From the NCBI GenBank assembly GCA_051453625.1, contig JBOZIK010000001.1, positions 14,272,035-14,304,823 on the forward strand: a stretch of 32,789 nt of DNA, in the 5' to 3' direction. How positions within the stretch are numbered: position 1 is the first letter of the stretch; each line of letters starts with the position of its first letter. The translations under genes and the position numbers were made by a program. This document shows, one piece after another, positions 1-10,580 of this stretch. The notes below the pieces were generated by a model, which worked only from the letters and a program-made list of their open reading frames with translations, searched no databases and was not told the origin of the DNA. The DNA comes from Welwitschia mirabilis (taxonomy: Eukaryota > Gnetophyta > Gnetopsida > Welwitschiales).

Positions 1-420
1 TTTGATTCTAAGAGTAAAGTCAAATCTGGTTCTTGTTGAGGAGTGAGAAGATCATTGATTATCAGGGGTTTCATTTGATTTTTGGATAGAAATATGTATT
101 TTAGACCTTGAGGTAATTTTTTAAGCTCATGAGTGTTATGTTGAACTATCATCCTGTCTGTCATGGGGATGACAATCATGGGACCACATTCTTTAAAAAG
201 CTTTTCTATTGAGTAAAGATGTTGAACTTCTTCCCAATCTTCATAAATTTCATCTTCAGACTTAAGACAATTTATTTTAGTTGGGTCATCATATAAAGTT
301 GGCTCATATAGCATGATTAATCTCTCTTCTATAGGTTAATATTGTAAAAACAGAGTTGGTTTCAAGTTATCTTCAATGTTGAAATCAGTTCCTGTTTGTC
401 AAAGTGGTATCTCATCATCC
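1..420 (-). pseudogene. Protease-RT linker of left Ty3/gypsy relic
   Basis: The minus strand gives an open stretch that includes EERLIMLYEP, ELKKLPQGLKYIFL and KPLIIND, running to the window edge. The L(K)xLPxxLKY(I/A)FL...PLII pattern is the usual segment between protease and reverse transcriptase in plant Ty3/gypsy polyproteins. The nested element has the matching segment at about 20400-20997 (LPSGLKYIFL, EERWLMLYDP). This is part of a polyprotein with no start of its own. The RT lies beyond base 1. Confidence 0.7.
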
Positions 421-800
421 TGTATTGTGTGTTAATGATACAATGGGTAGTTGCACAAAAATCTCTTCTTAGAAATAGTGGATATCCTCCATCATATTCT
501 ATCTCAATTATGACAACATCAATGGGATAAAAGGCTTCCTCAATTCAGATAACTAGATCTTTGATAATTCCTAGAGGTCTCTTGATTAAGGTATCAGCTA
601 ACTCCAAGATGATAGGTGTAGGTTTAACTCTGCTTTATAATCTAAGTCTTTTACATATATAAAGAGGCATAATGTTTACACTTATCAATTAAAGCCTTTT
701 TAATTCTTTTGTTTTCTTCTAAGGTAACACTAATAGTTGCATCTCTGGGATCTTTGAATTTAGAACAGTTTCTCATAACTAACTTGGAAAGAAATTGGGC
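420..800 (-). pseudogene. Retropepsin-like aspartic protease remnant, left relic
   Basis: Reading the minus strand from about 800 downward, one sees CSKFKDPRDATISVTL, then KKALID, then, in a shifted frame, VNIMPLYICKRLRL, then ILELADTLIKRPLGIIKDLV and EYDGGYPLFLRRDFCATTHC. These match the plant Ty3/gypsy protease order: KFKDP, the catalytic DxGAS-VN loop, LxLAD, the GxxxDVxV strand and the GRPFLAT-like motif. The catalytic Asp codon remains, but the following Leu-Gly-Ala codons appear deleted, which shifts the frame exactly at the active site. A stop interrupts the strand after KDLVI. The enzyme would process the gag-pol polyprotein; this copy cannot be active. Confidence 0.8.
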
Positions 801-844
801 AAGAAAAACTTTATATGTTTTTACTTTCTTATTACTAAATCCTT

Positions 845-1087
845 TCATAACTTAGAATATTTGGGGTTTTCTTGTAGGAGCTTCCAAAAAAGTAGGTTGA
901 TGTTGACTTCTTGCATCAATGCTTTTAGGTGTTCATCCAATGTAGGATTTGTATTTAATCTATCAAGCCAAGGAGTAAATGGTTTTTTTTCTTTATTTTC
1001 TTTTAAATAATTTTTAGTAGAGGCCTTAGCAAGTGATGTAGATGAAAGGTTATAAGAGTCTAGGATTTCCACATCATCTTGTTTCAT
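845..1087 (-). pseudogene. Gag-protease linker segment, left relic
   Basis: This is an open 80-codon stretch containing TPWLDRLNTNPTLDEHLKAL and LLQENPKYSK. The nested element carries the same segment in the same place (21413-21697, TPWLDILNNNPTFDEHLKAL), so the block is a conserved part of this family's polyprotein between the gag zinc knuckle and protease. It is acidic and charged, with no enzymatic motif. Its exact role is unknown. Confidence 0.6.
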
Positions 1088-1420
1088 TTTGTTTAGAAGT
1101 TAAAACCTCATGGATAGGAGGTGTTGTATTCTTTCTACTTCTTATTACAATTTTTAAATCTCTTTTAACTTTATTTGAGTTGAGCATTGGTTGAGAAGCA
1201 AGGGAGCCTTGTGGTCTTTAGTTGGAAATCATTGTTTGTTTAAGCACATTTACTAAGTTCTCAATGTTGTTATTGGTTTTCTATTACACTTTTCTCATTT
1301 CCTCAATGATTTTCTAAGGGGATCATTTAGATTTTGTTGAAAACTCAATTGAAAGTTGGAATTCTTAAATCTATTTTTAAATGATTTCCACTGAGGTTGT
1401 CCACTTGATCTTTGTTGAAA

Positions 1421-1639
1421 TTATGGTTGATTCTTAAAGTTAGTTGTTCTTTGGTTAAAGGCACATACTTCCTCAAACATCGTTTCTTTACAAGTTGGTA
1501 ATAAAGGACATTCTTTTGTTAGATGGAAGTCATCTTCACAAAGTTCACAATTAGAAGTGAAGGTTTCATTTCTAACTACTTTTGCATCAACTATCATTTG
1601 AGTATACTTCTCTAAAGTAGTGGTGAAATCTTTCATCAA
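1421..1639 (-). pseudogene. Gag nucleocapsid zinc knuckle (CCHC), left relic
   Basis: This 72-codon stretch contains CELCEDDFHLTKEC, a canonical C-x2-C-x4-H-x4-C zinc knuckle. In retrotransposons this RNA-binding finger lies near the C terminus of Gag and packages element RNA. All four metal ligands are intact here. It is followed by CPLLPTCKE, which has a counterpart in the nested element near 22020-22050 (CPSLPTYKE). The knuckle sits between the gag core at about 1690-2300 and the linker at 845-1087, as expected. The visible Met is not necessarily a start, since this is internal to a polyprotein. Confidence 0.8.
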
Positions 1640-1689
1640 GTTGGTTGAATCCTCCCTTTCTTCTTCCTTGTCATGCTTTACTCTTTTAA

Positions 1690-2640
1690 TCTTTTAGAAT
1701 TTATCCTATAGTATGATTTTCTTTAGTGGGCTTAAGCCAAGTTTGAATTATTTCTATCAAATTCTCTAGCACACTTCATGCATCATCTAGGATTAAGTTC
1801 AATAAGTTTCCTCCACAAGAGAAGTCTACAAGTTGTCTTGTTAAAGCATCCAATCCACTATAAAAATAATCTACTAGCTCTTCTTTATGAAATTCATTAA
1901 TAGGGTTAGAATGGCTAGCAATTATAAAACATTCATAAGAGGTTGCATAATCCTCATGAGTTTGTTGTTAGAAGTTGGTTACTTCTTTTCTTCTATTCCT
2001 CATAGTACTTTCACTCAAAAATCGTTTAATGAACACTTCTTATACTTGACTCCAAGATTTAAGGATTTTATGTGGGATGGTTTTAAGCCAAATTTTTTCT
2101 CTTCCTCTAAGGATGACTAGAAAAATAATCATATAAGTACGATCAGTAATATGTTTTTTTCCATTTCCTGATGTAAGCACAAGTTGATCTATGTTGAAAA
2201 GGATCTTCTTCTAGTTCCCTTGAAAAAGTTGGATAAGCACTTAAATTCCTTAATTCTATATCGTCTCTAGGAGATAAATCAAAAGGATTTTGAATTTCAT
2301 GTTTTTTTAGCAATTAAATCCCNNNNNNNNNNNNNNNNNNNNNNNNNNNNNNNNNNNNNNNNNNNNNNNNNNNNNNNNNNNNNNNNNNNNNNNNNNNNNN
2401 NNNNNNNNNNNNNNNNNNNNNNAAATTCCTTAATTCTATATCATCTCTAGGAGATAAATCAAAAGGATTTTGAATTTCATGTTTTTTTAACAATTAAATC
2501 CCTAAGAGTAACATTTGCATTTGAAGAAGAAGTTTCTATTATGATTAGAGTGTTAGAAGAAGTAACTTGATTTTGTTTTTATAATGCTTTCAAAACATTT
2601 GACATTTTTAAAGAAACAATATGATCTCATTCTATGCTAT
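1690..2640 (-). pseudogene. Gag core remnant, left relic
   Basis: The minus strand shows, with frame changes, VTLRDLIV near the N terminus, LRNLSAYPTFS, RKRKNLAxNHPT, FIKRFLSESTMRNRRKEV, EELVDYFYSGLDALTRQLVDF and SVLENLI. This is the order of the retrotransposon Gag domain (retrotrans_gag family): the capsid-like core ends with the F(Y/F)xGL...R..VD..CGG segment. The nested element repeats the same blocks at 22300-23050. A 100-N gap at 2323-2422 interrupts the core, with the same 80 bases on both sides. The plus-strand open frame at 1887-2120 is an antisense shadow. Confidence 0.75.
2243..2502. other. 100-N gap with duplicated flanks
   Basis: Bases 2323-2422 are N. The 80 bases before the gap (2243-2322) and the 80 after it (2423-2502) are nearly identical, differing at about two positions. 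Exactly 100 N is a common placeholder for a gap of unknown size. The pattern suggests two overlapping contig ends that were not merged, so the gap is probably not real missing sequence. Confidence 0.8.
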
Positions 2641-2672
2641 AATTTTCTTTTATAAAATCTGATTTTGAAATA

Positions 2673-2772
2673 NNNNNNNNNNNNNNNNNNNNNNNNNNNN
2701 NNNNNNNNNNNNNNNNNNNNNNNNNNNNNNNNNNNNNNNNNNNNNNNNNNNNNNNNNNNNNNNNNNNNNNNN
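2673..2772. other. 100-N assembly gap
   Basis: This run of exactly 100 N lies between the left Ty3/gypsy relic and the copia relic. The true distance is unknown, and the two sides are unrelated sequence, so the junction between the elements cannot be read. Confidence 0.95.
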
Positions 2773-2794
2773 CTTATGTGCCTTATTCATCTTT

Positions 2795-3093
2795 TCTTTC
2801 ATCACCACCACCTCCTCTTCCATTTCCTATTCATGCATAACCTCTTAGCATCACTACATCCTCAGTATCTAGTTTTGACAAGACCACCACTGCTAGTCTT
2901 TTTGGCACATCCATCACCCCTCAGATGTACTATTATATGAGGAAACATGTCTCTCAATGTTATAGTAAGACATCACAATGGTCATTATGGAAACAACATA
3001 TGACTCTACCTACATCATCTTCATCCTACATCATCCAGGTTTCTACCACCAAAGATAGTAATGATGATAGCAATGATAATGGGGCTGACACTT
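2795..3093 (+). pseudogene. C-terminal coding tail of copia-type relic
   Basis: One plus-strand frame is open for most of this stretch and reads SSVSSFDKTTTASLFGTS, TPQMYYYMRKHVSQ, SQWSLWKQHM, then a Ser/Asn/Asp-rich end SNDDSNDNGADT and a stop at about 3092. One internal stop lies near its start, after PFPIHA. It has no pol motif. Its position just before the purine tract and LTR suggests the last ORF of a copia-type element. Some SIRE elements carry an extra 3' ORF, but I cannot say whether this is one. Confidence is moderate for coding origin and low for function. Confidence 0.4.
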
Positions 3094-3561
3094 AATACAT
3101 TAGTGATTTTGCAATTTATGACTAGTTCTTTTTGTGATATCCAAAATGGAGGAGAAGATGGGAAAATCAAATTATATTAGATTGGACATCCCATATGAGT
3201 TTGGAGGATGTGAACTTGAGAAGGATTATTGGATTTTCTATGAGTAACATCTTTGTTAATGTTCACTTTCATGTGTTGGTATACATATCATGATTCTTTG
3301 ATGATTTATTACTTTTATCTATCATTTGTTAGACTCCTTTTCATACTTAATATAACTTATACTTTGACATGTATCTAGTAATTTAATATCTTAGCACTAC
3401 TTGTTTTTTTCCTATCTAGCAATAATTATCAATGTGTTTTTCAAATGATTTTACTTTTTAAAATCTTTAAAATTCCTCCTATGTTTCATATTTTATTAAT
3501 TTATATTAAGTAAATCTGAACATGATTGTATTAATGAGATTTTCACATTTTGGACATCAAT

Positions 3562-3574
3562 AAAAAAGGAGGAT
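3562..3574 (+). other. Polypurine tract of copia-type relic
   Basis: AAAAAAGGAGGA lies directly upstream of the presumed LTR start near 3577, where TATTGG probably derives from TGTTGG. A purine tract at this spot primes plus-strand DNA synthesis in LTR retrotransposons. It supports a plus-strand orientation for the relic. Confidence 0.55.
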
Positions 3575-3576
3575 AT

Positions 3577-4940
3577 TATTGGTAAAATCCTAGTTTTGAT
3601 GATTCCACTTGTTAAATATAATGTGTCTAATGTGCAGATAGGATATTGAAGAACACTTAAGTTGTAAATAGGGATCTAGCTAGCCAGACTTCAAAGCTTA
3701 AAGTTAACAAAAACTTTAGCTCAGATCTCATGAAGCATTAATAAAATTAAATAAAAACATACGCAGATCTAAAGTCATCTATAATAAAATGTCTATTATA
3801 TTGAAGATGTCTAGGATGAATCTAAAGCTAACATGCTTAAAAGATATTTATCTTAATAAAAACATATATATTAAACAAAGTAGCTAAGATAGGTAAAAAA
3901 AATGTTTAACAAATTAAATAATTTTATACTACTTTAAACGTCAAAAGACATTACTAAACTAAATACATTTATTAAACTAAAAGAGGTGACAAAGTTTAAT
4001 TATGCTATGATTAATTATTTACATTCTTGGGGATGAGAAGAGTTTTACATAATGAATTTGTAATACATAAGTATTAGAGATATAGTAGTTTAAGGCTTAT
4101 TAAAACCTAGGAACTTTAACCAAAGATATCTTTCAGGATGAAGGTGTCTGCCTGATAAAGACATTCACTATAGTAAAGAAATCTATATAAAAAATAAACA
4201 AAAAATAAAATAGCCATTAAATGATCAAAACTTATCCATTTATTAATGTTGCATAAAATTTAAATAATTCAAAATGGTTATCTCACTAGAATAAATGATA
4301 AAAATACCTCTCAAGCATAGAAGGCAAAAAGTATAAAGAGGAAGGCATTACTCATTTAGGTGATTGACACTACATATGAAGAATTTTATGTCCTTGATGA
4401 AGAAAACCATTTACTAAAGATATTACTTGATCTTTGGCTCTTCCATTACTACATAGATATGAACTTGGATATTTATGGATGATTACATCAAGGAGGACTT
4501 AAGATTCCATTAAATTTAGGATTATTATTTCTTATTTGTATTTTATATTGGCACATAATTATAAGACTATCAGATTATTGAATTCATTCTTTTCAATCTA
4601 TAAATTATAATCATCTTCTTTATTAAGATCCATTGTTTAGGAATTTCAAAGTATAAGGCAACCTTTATATGAGTCTACTTCTTTGGGTGAGCATAACTTG
4701 TATTTTGTCTATTGTAATCCCTAAGGGAAGAAAGTGCTATCTTTTGAGATGAATCTTAGTTTTATGTAAGATTGATGTGCTTGGTATAAAGAAAAGCTAT
4801 TCTATATGTGTGGGTACACCTAGGTTGGGGAACCATGTTAAATTAGTAAGATCTCTATTGTGCATTTTATTTGTTTTTAGTTTGGAATTTTTATTTGATA
4901 AACCACATTTACCCCTCTCCTATAAGTTCAATAATCCTCA
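3577..4940 (+). repeat. Putative 3' LTR of copia-type relic
   Basis: The left end is set by the purine tract. The right end, which is approximate, comes after the pyrimidine-rich ACCCCTCTCC at 4911-4920, a feature often found just before the end of SIRE-like LTRs. No second copy is present in the window to fix the ends. The interior is A+T-rich, without coding signal on either strand. It contains a GGGTACACCTAGGTTGGGGA stretch near 4805-4825 that looks like the U5-side sequence of such LTRs (inference). Confidence 0.5.
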
Positions 4941-6122
4941 GTTATGAAGCATGAAAAATGATAATTTATCCATGTAAGCTTAATCAAGAAAACTTACTAA
5001 CTATATACATATATTAAGGATTATAATTCTTGTAATCATTCATTAACAACCACATTGAATCATAGACACAACACAACAACAACAACAATAACAACAACAA
5101 CAACCCAAAAAAAAAAAAAAGTNNNNNNNNNNNNNNNNNNNNNNNNNNNNNNNNNNNNNNNNNNNNNNNNNNNNNNNNNNNNNNNNNNNNNNNNNNNNNN
5201 NNNNNNNNNNNNNNNNNNNNNNNNNNNNNNNNNNNNNNNNNNNNNNNNNNNNNNNNNNNNNNNNNNNNNNNNNNNNNNNNNNNNNNNNNNNNNNNNNNNN
5301 NNNNNNNNNNNNNNNNNNNNNNNNNNNNNNNNNNNNNNNNNNNNNNNNNNNNNNNNNNNNNNNNNNNNNNNNNNNNNNNNNNNNNNNNNNNNNNNNNNNN
5401 NNNNNNNNNNNNNNNNNNNNNNNNNNNNNNNNNNNNNNNNNNNNNNNNNNNNNNNNNNNNNNNNNNNNNNNNNNNNNNNNNNNNNNNNNNNNNNNNNNNN
5501 NNNNNNNNNNNNNNNNNNNNNNNNNNNNNNNNNNNNNNNNNNNNNNNNNNNNNNNNNNNNNNNNNNNNNNNNNNNNNNNNNNNNNNNNNNNNNNNNNNNN
5601 NNNNNNNNNNNNNNNNNNNNNNNNNNNNNNNNNNNNNNNNNNNNNNNNNNNNNNNNNNNNNNNNNNNNNNNNNNNNNNNNNNNNNNNNNNNNNNNNNNNN
5701 NNNNNNNNNNNNNNNNNNNNNNNNNNNNNNNNNNNNNNNNNNNNNNNNNNNNNNNNNNNNNNNNNNNNNNNNNNNNNNNNNNNNNNNNNNNNNNNNNNNN
5801 NNNNNNNNNNNNNNNNNNNNNNNNNNNNNNNNNNNNNNNNNNNNNNNNNNNNNNNNNNNNNNNNNNNNNNNNNNNNNNNNNNNAAAAAAGTAGATAATAA
5901 AAGAGTAAAGAAATTTCGCATGTAAATACTGTATAGTTTAAGATTTAAAACAATGAGTTTAATGATGATAGATTAACCAACTTGTGATAGTGAACTAATA
6001 AAGTTATTGAATCATTGAAAAAGAGCTAATTCAAATGAACTTAACTCATGAAATTTAGATATAGATTTTTCATAATATTAAGAAGTACAAAATGCACTTA
6101 CAGATTTCAGACATGTAGGAAG
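4941..6122. other. Non-coding flank with CAA repeat and 761-N gap
   Basis: An imperfect (CAA)n microsatellite with an A-run occupies about 5069-5121 and abuts a run of N at 5123-5883. The readable ends, 4941-5068 and 5884-6122, contain no coding signal. The long open frames that span the N run are artefacts of translating N. The last five bases before the outer element's 5' LTR are GGAAG (6118-6122), the expected target-site duplication. The matching copy would lie in the 28558-28720 gap. Confidence 0.6.
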
Positions 6123-7457
6123 TGATAACATGTAAAAATTAACATTATTATTAAGTTAAATAATCAATTAACCTTAATAGAAGACATTAATATTATTTAA
6201 TTTATCATAAAAACATGTCTTTTATTAATTTTTAGATTAATTATGAGCTTAGCTATTTTTCATAATATTTTGAGGTGTATTATGCTTAATTGAAATACAT
6301 ACCTTAATTTCATCATTAATTTGATTAAAATACTAGTATCATTAAATAGGACCATAGACACCATTGATCTATGTATTCAAACCACCTTAAAACTTATGTT
6401 TCTGGTATGTTATAAAAAATTAGATAGAATATAGTTGTAGATTTAAGAAATTCCACATCTAAAAATAATTACATTCTTATTGACACATGGTGGTGATGTT
6501 GAGGATTCGTAGAGTAATACATAACATTACTGAATAGGAAAACAGTGGAGACCCATGGCTATAATAGTGTTTGATGGCAGCTACTATACTCTTAAGCCAA
6601 GTGTTGGTGTCATAATGAACATCTTAATCAAATATAAAAGAAAACAAACTATTCTATTTTTATGATTATGTAACCATCCATTTAAAGCTACAAGCTAAGA
6701 GCTTGTAACCATTTCTTATGCTTATCTTTCCCTATAAAATAGCCTTGAGCCCTTTATTGTATCATCTTTGATTTGGAGATTTATAGAACTTTAGAGTATT
6801 AACTTATGATGGCTTTCTAAACTCTTTGAAGGAGTGATCTAGTCTTATAGGATTACTTGGGAAGCTCTTTCTACTTTCTTCTTTCTTTGTTGTAAAGTTG
6901 TTTTATTTTGTAATGCAAAAGTTGTTTCCCTTTGATTTTAGTTTAGGAGTAAAATTATAATTAAAATGCTTAGGTAACTTCTTTAACTATCAATTTTTAA
7001 TTATGTGAATCCACTTTTATCATTACTTTTTTTAATTTCATAAATCTTGAGTACTTTAGAAGTCCTTACTTTCTATTAGTATTTTGAGGCTAGAGTGCTA
7101 ATTAAATCTTCATTTATCATATGGTCAATGAAATTATACCTCATTAATGGGATAAAAAACACTTTCTAGTTTTTATTATTTTATAAAAAAGTAATTAAAT
7201 AGAACTAGAATGAAGGACTTCTTAGGACAAATCAGTAATATGTTGGAACTAATTTTTTGTCCTCCTCTCTAAGGTGAATTTCAACTCAAATTTAAACTTT
7301 ACCTTATCTCTTCTTCTCTTTTTTTTTTTTTTTGTAGTTTTTTTTAAAAGTTAAAGTTAGTATAAATTTTGAATCTATACCTCATGTTATCCCTAAGAAA
7401 GAATGATAGCTAAGTGAAAACTTAGCTTAAAGTTAGATAGTTTTAAACTAATAAATA
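6123..7457 (+). repeat. 5' LTR of outer element
   Basis: It begins TGATAACATGTAAAAATTAA and aligns along its whole readable length with 27362-28557 (TGTTAGCATGTAAAAATTGA...). Shared blocks include the GTAACCATCCATTTAA region, the TATA box region and TAAAATTATAATTAAAATnC. A stretch compared by eye (about 6950-7123 against 28200-28373) differs at roughly 15 %. The right end is set a few bases before the PBS and is approximate, because the other LTR is cut by a gap. A poly-T tract lies at about 7315-7333. Confidence 0.85.
6733..6740 (+). promoter_or_regulatory. TATA box in 5' LTR of outer element
   Basis: TATAAAAT stands in the LTR at the same aligned place as TATATAAG (27979-27986) in the 3' LTR. 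Both precede AGCCTTGAGCCCTTTATTG or its equivalent. In LTR retrotransposons the RNA start lies about 25-35 bases downstream, marking the U3/R boundary. Conservation of a TATA-like box in both LTRs supports the call. Confidence 0.55.
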
Positions 7458-7462
7458 GATTT

Positions 7463-7480
7463 TAGTGTTGTTACTAGGGA
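7463..7480 (+). other. Primer-binding site (tRNA-Asp type) of outer element
   Basis: TAGTGTTGTTACTAGGGA aligns with the plant Ty3/gypsy PBS TGGCGCCGTTGCCGGGGA without gaps. All differences are transitions, C to T and G to A, as expected from decay of a methylated GC-rich site. The PBS binds the 3' end of a tRNA to prime minus-strand DNA synthesis. Its position just after the 5' LTR fixes the element's orientation. Confidence 0.75.
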
Positions 7481-7481
7481 T

Positions 7482-8340
7482 AATGGCATAGTAGTAGCTC
7501 AAAGGAGCACTAGTTTATTCCCTTCCTAAAAGTTTATATATAGTTTTAATCTTCCTAGTAGTAGGAATTAGTCTTTTTTCTAGAAATACCCAAACTGATC
7601 CTCTTCTTTTATTTTTTTTGTTTAGTTTTTCTTTTTAGTGGTTAATATTTATCCTTTTAATGTTAATAAAATTGGTCTAGCTTGTTTTAAAGTTTTCTTT
7701 TGATTATTTCCTAACTTGTTTTCTATAGGTGTAATGTTTGTTTCAAGGTTGCTTTAGAGTATTAAAAAATTTTAAAACTTTAAAAACTTTTAATTAATTA
7801 AACATTACATGCTTTTATTTTCCTATTACATTTTTTTATGTTTTTATATTTCTATTTTTGTACTTTCACTGTGTTCTTAAAACCTTTCAAATATAAAAAT
7901 ATTTCATGATTTTTATTACATTTTGATCACATTATTCATCACTATTTTATTTTGTTGTAATTCTAATACTAATTTATTCTACAAAAACTCTGTGATCCAC
8001 ACATTAAAAACTAAATTGGCATTAATACCTTCCCTCACTAGTGTTATTGTCCTTTTATATTACAAATCCTCCATTTCTAATAGAACCTTTTATACAACCT
8101 TAAAAATCCAATAATCTTATAGGCTCTAAAAACTATCATTTGTTATTGTTTAAAAACTTTTGGATCTTATTCTTACATGACTTAGATCCATGATAAAACT
8201 AAAAGACTATTCTAAGAAAACATGGACTATTGCATAAATCATAATAGAACATAAGAAATTTGAAAAAAAATGTTGTGATAATTTCCTAAGAGATTAAACC
8301 TTAACCTCACAAAATAACCAAAACAATTAACAAACTAGTT
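7482..8340 (+). other. 5' leader region of outer element
   Basis: This lies between the PBS and the first gag homology. It is A+T-rich with many stops in all frames. The short open frame at 7923-8114 has no recognisable similarity and is not called. No splice, packaging or regulatory signal can be supported. Confidence 0.5.
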
Positions 8341-9140
8341 CATCATCATAGCAGATCTTGAATGACTCATTCAATCTCCAAAATTCCTTTAATGGATCTT
8401 TGTCAAATCAATAAATGTACAATAGATTAATAGCTTACTGTTTTCCCTAGGAAGTAGCAAAATAATAAGTTACCATCACTGTCACTACTAACTAACCTAG
8501 GTAAAACCTTCCCTCTAGACATAAAACATAGGAATACCTTCTTGCATATTACCACCACCCATTAAATGAAGCTATAATTTAAATCCTCTACTATCTAAAT
8601 TTTGTTGCATTTTCATGGCCTTAAATTTGAAGATCTATATCTTTGCCTTAATGAATTTGAGTGCATCTTATTAACCATCCCTCAATAACCCAACACTTAT
8701 GATGCAGTCAAGCTTATCTTATTCCTCTTTTTTTTTGATAGATAAAGAGAAATTCTAGTTATACATTTTAAAACCCTTCTTCATTACAAATTGGACAAAA
8801 CTAAGTAAATCCTTCATCTCTAAATTCTTTTCTAATTACAAGATAAATTCCCTTAGGAAATAAATCATGAATTTCCAATAAAAGGATCATAAAATATTCT
8901 TTCAGATCTTAGAAAGATTTAAACACCTATTATTAAAATGCCCTCAACATGGTTTTGAATCAAGTTATTGGATTATCCGTGAATAATTATCAACTAATTA
9001 AGATGATGAGCTGAGGTAATTTTCTAAGAATTCTCTTAGATGAGGTTTAAGAGTACTTAGAAAGCATAATGAGAGCTTAAAAATTGGCAGAATCCCATCA
9101 AACCTTCAAGATCATATCATCTAGTTAGATCAACAAGTTT
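8340..9140 (+). pseudogene. Gag core remnant of outer element
   Basis: The plus strand reads LCLNEFECILLTIPQ, DAVKLILFLFFL, ITNWTKLSKSFISKFFS, NSLRKxIMNFQ, FFQILERFKHLLLKCPQHGF, and then, with stops, GNFLRILLDEV and EYLESIMRA. This is the plant Ty3/gypsy Gag order: LxxFE, (L/I)xLFPFSL, SITxWxxLxxxFLxKFFP, LRxEIxxFxQ, WERFKxLLxxCPHHG and FLxxxxDEAxxYL. It is a different gag type from the two minus-strand elements, which have a FYSGL-type core. At least four stops interrupt it. Gag forms the virus-like particle. Confidence 0.8.
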
Positions 9141-9900
9141 TTTAAAAATTCTAAAAAACTTTTAGCTGAATAATAAAATACATGAAGTAGCAAAAAATTT
9201 AGAATTATTAACTACCTCACCTTCAACTTAATCTATAGTTACTAAGATTGAATGTTTAATCTTCCATATTGACATTCATAAAGCTACTAATGCTCATCTA
9301 TCCCTTTATTTCAAAACATAATTAATAAACAAGTGAATGTAGTAGGTAATCAATTGCAAAACCCTAAAAACAATCTATACTCAAATACTTACATTCTTAT
9401 AAGTAAAAAAAATCCAAATTTCTCTTGAAAATAAAAGTTATAGTATAAAATTTTTTTCCCTTTATCTTCTAGTTATTATCCATCATCATCAAATTGTTAA
9501 ATAACTTCATCTAACCCATTGGAGGAAATCCTCAAAATGTTTATGAAAAAACAAACATAAAAAAAATGATAGATTTAAATAAAGCATAAATCAACTCTAA
9601 TAAATTACCACCAAAATTCTTACATTAATAAACCAAAGTGTAATAGGAAAATTCCCCATAAGTGCTCAACCAAATCTAAAGGGAGTTAGATTTATGAAAG
9701 TGTTAGAATGCTTAGAATAAATAAGTGTACACACCTTAGGAGTGGGAAAGAGTTAAAAGATCTATCCACATAAAATAAGCCTAATAATAAATCAAACCTC
9801 ATAGAAAATAAGGAAAAGGAGAAGAGTAAAGATCCATTTACTAGTTACAAAGTATCCTTACCTTTTCCCTAATAGCTTAGGAAGCATAACATGATGAAAA
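9140..9900 (+). other. Gag C-terminal/linker region, unrecognisable
   Basis: By position this should hold the Gag C terminus, nucleocapsid and linker of the outer element. I see no zinc knuckle and no stretch I can align. Stops are frequent in all three plus-strand frames, and no minus-strand coding signal is present. Confidence 0.4.
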
Positions 9901-9903
9901 AGT

Positions 9904-10580
9904 AATTAGAGGCTCTATACATTTTTAAGAAAGTTAAGATAAACATTCTGCTTTTAGAAGCTATCAAATAGGTATACTCCTATACTAAATTCCTTAAGGA
10001 CTTATGCACCATAAAAAGGTAAATGAATGTTTAGTCTAAAGACTTTTTATCTTAACAAATAATATGATTCTTTAAAACGAATTCTTACTAAAGTATAAAA
10101 ACCCTGGGTATTCCATAATTGCTATTATCATAAGAAATAAACAACTTAACCAAGCCTTATTAGATTTAAAATCTAGTGTAAATCTGCTTCCATACAAAAC
10201 CTATAAGGAGTTATGGTTGAAAGGACTTAATAATATGAAGCTCCAACTCCAACTAATAAACAACTCTATAAAAATACCATTAGAAGTCATTAAGGACATC
10301 ATAATTAAAGTTTATAGTTACTAAATTCTAATAGATTTTTGGGTATTGGATATGAAGAACTCATCAAATAAAATAGTACCTAGCATTTTAAAAATATTGT
10401 TCTTAGCAATCACAAATGCCTTAATTAATTACAAGAGTAAGTAATGAAGATTTCCCTTAGTAATGTCACCATAGAACTAGATTTCTTTAATGCCATGAAG
10501 TTGCCATAAAATAACAAAGAGGTAGAGTATGTAGATAGGATAGAAAGCCTTTTTAAGAATCAAAATTTACTTCTCATTAT
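9904..10580 (+). pseudogene. Aspartic protease region of outer element
   Basis: With stops and small shifts the plus strand gives HIFKKVKINILLLEAIKQV, YTKFLKDLCTIKR, KNPGYSIIAIIIRN, QALLDLKSSVNLLPYKTYKE, MKLQLQLI, IKIPLEVIKDIIIKV, FWVLDM and FLAITNALINYKS, then EVEYVDRIESL. These match the plant Ty3/gypsy segment FxQVxINIPLLDAI...YAKFLKDLCTxKR...KFKDPG...LLDLGASVNLLPY...LQLAD...GVVEDVLVKV...FIVLD...GRPFLATxNALI. The catalytic Asp is kept, but the DLGAS loop has become DLKSS, losing the flap-adjacent Gly. Inactive. Confidence 0.85.

Larger units (their letters stand above)
1..2672 (-). mobile_element. Ty3/gypsy LTR-retrotransposon relic (gag to protease-RT linker)
   Basis: On the minus strand this stretch reads, from right to left, as gag, a zinc knuckle, a gag-protease linker, protease and the linker into reverse transcriptase, where the window ends. 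The order and motifs are those of plant Ty3/gypsy elements of the Ogre/Tat/Athila group. It is homologous at the DNA level to the nested element at 20340-23050: for example, the text around 40-110 recurs near 20390-20470. The two are separate, diverged copies of related families. The reading frame is broken by stops and shifts, so this is a dead copy. Its 5' LTR, expected to the right of gag, is not visible: a gap at 2673-2772 and a copia relic follow directly. Lineage within the group is inferred, not tested. Confidence 0.85.
2773..4940 (+). mobile_element. Ty1/copia-type (SIRE-like) 3' end relic
   Basis: A plus-strand coding tail (2795-3093) is followed by about 470 bases of non-coding sequence, a purine tract (3562-3574) and a putative LTR (3577-about 4940). 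The tract GGACATCAATAAAAAAGGAG followed by TATTGGTAAAATCCTAG and TTTTGATGAT, and the pyrimidine-rich ACCCCTCTCC near the other end of the LTR, resemble the 3' ends of plant SIRE/Maximus-type copia elements. That resemblance is from memory of the family and was not searched. RT, integrase and the 5' part are absent, lost in the gap at 2673 or truncated. Confidence 0.6.

Noticed and set aside
1887-2120. Plus-strand open frame of 77 codons
   Set aside because: It is antisense to the gag core of the left relic.
5043-5921. Long open frames on both strands across the N run, rich in Thr/Cys from a CAA repeat
   Set aside because: They are made almost entirely of N translated as X, plus a microsatellite. 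There is no coding evidence.
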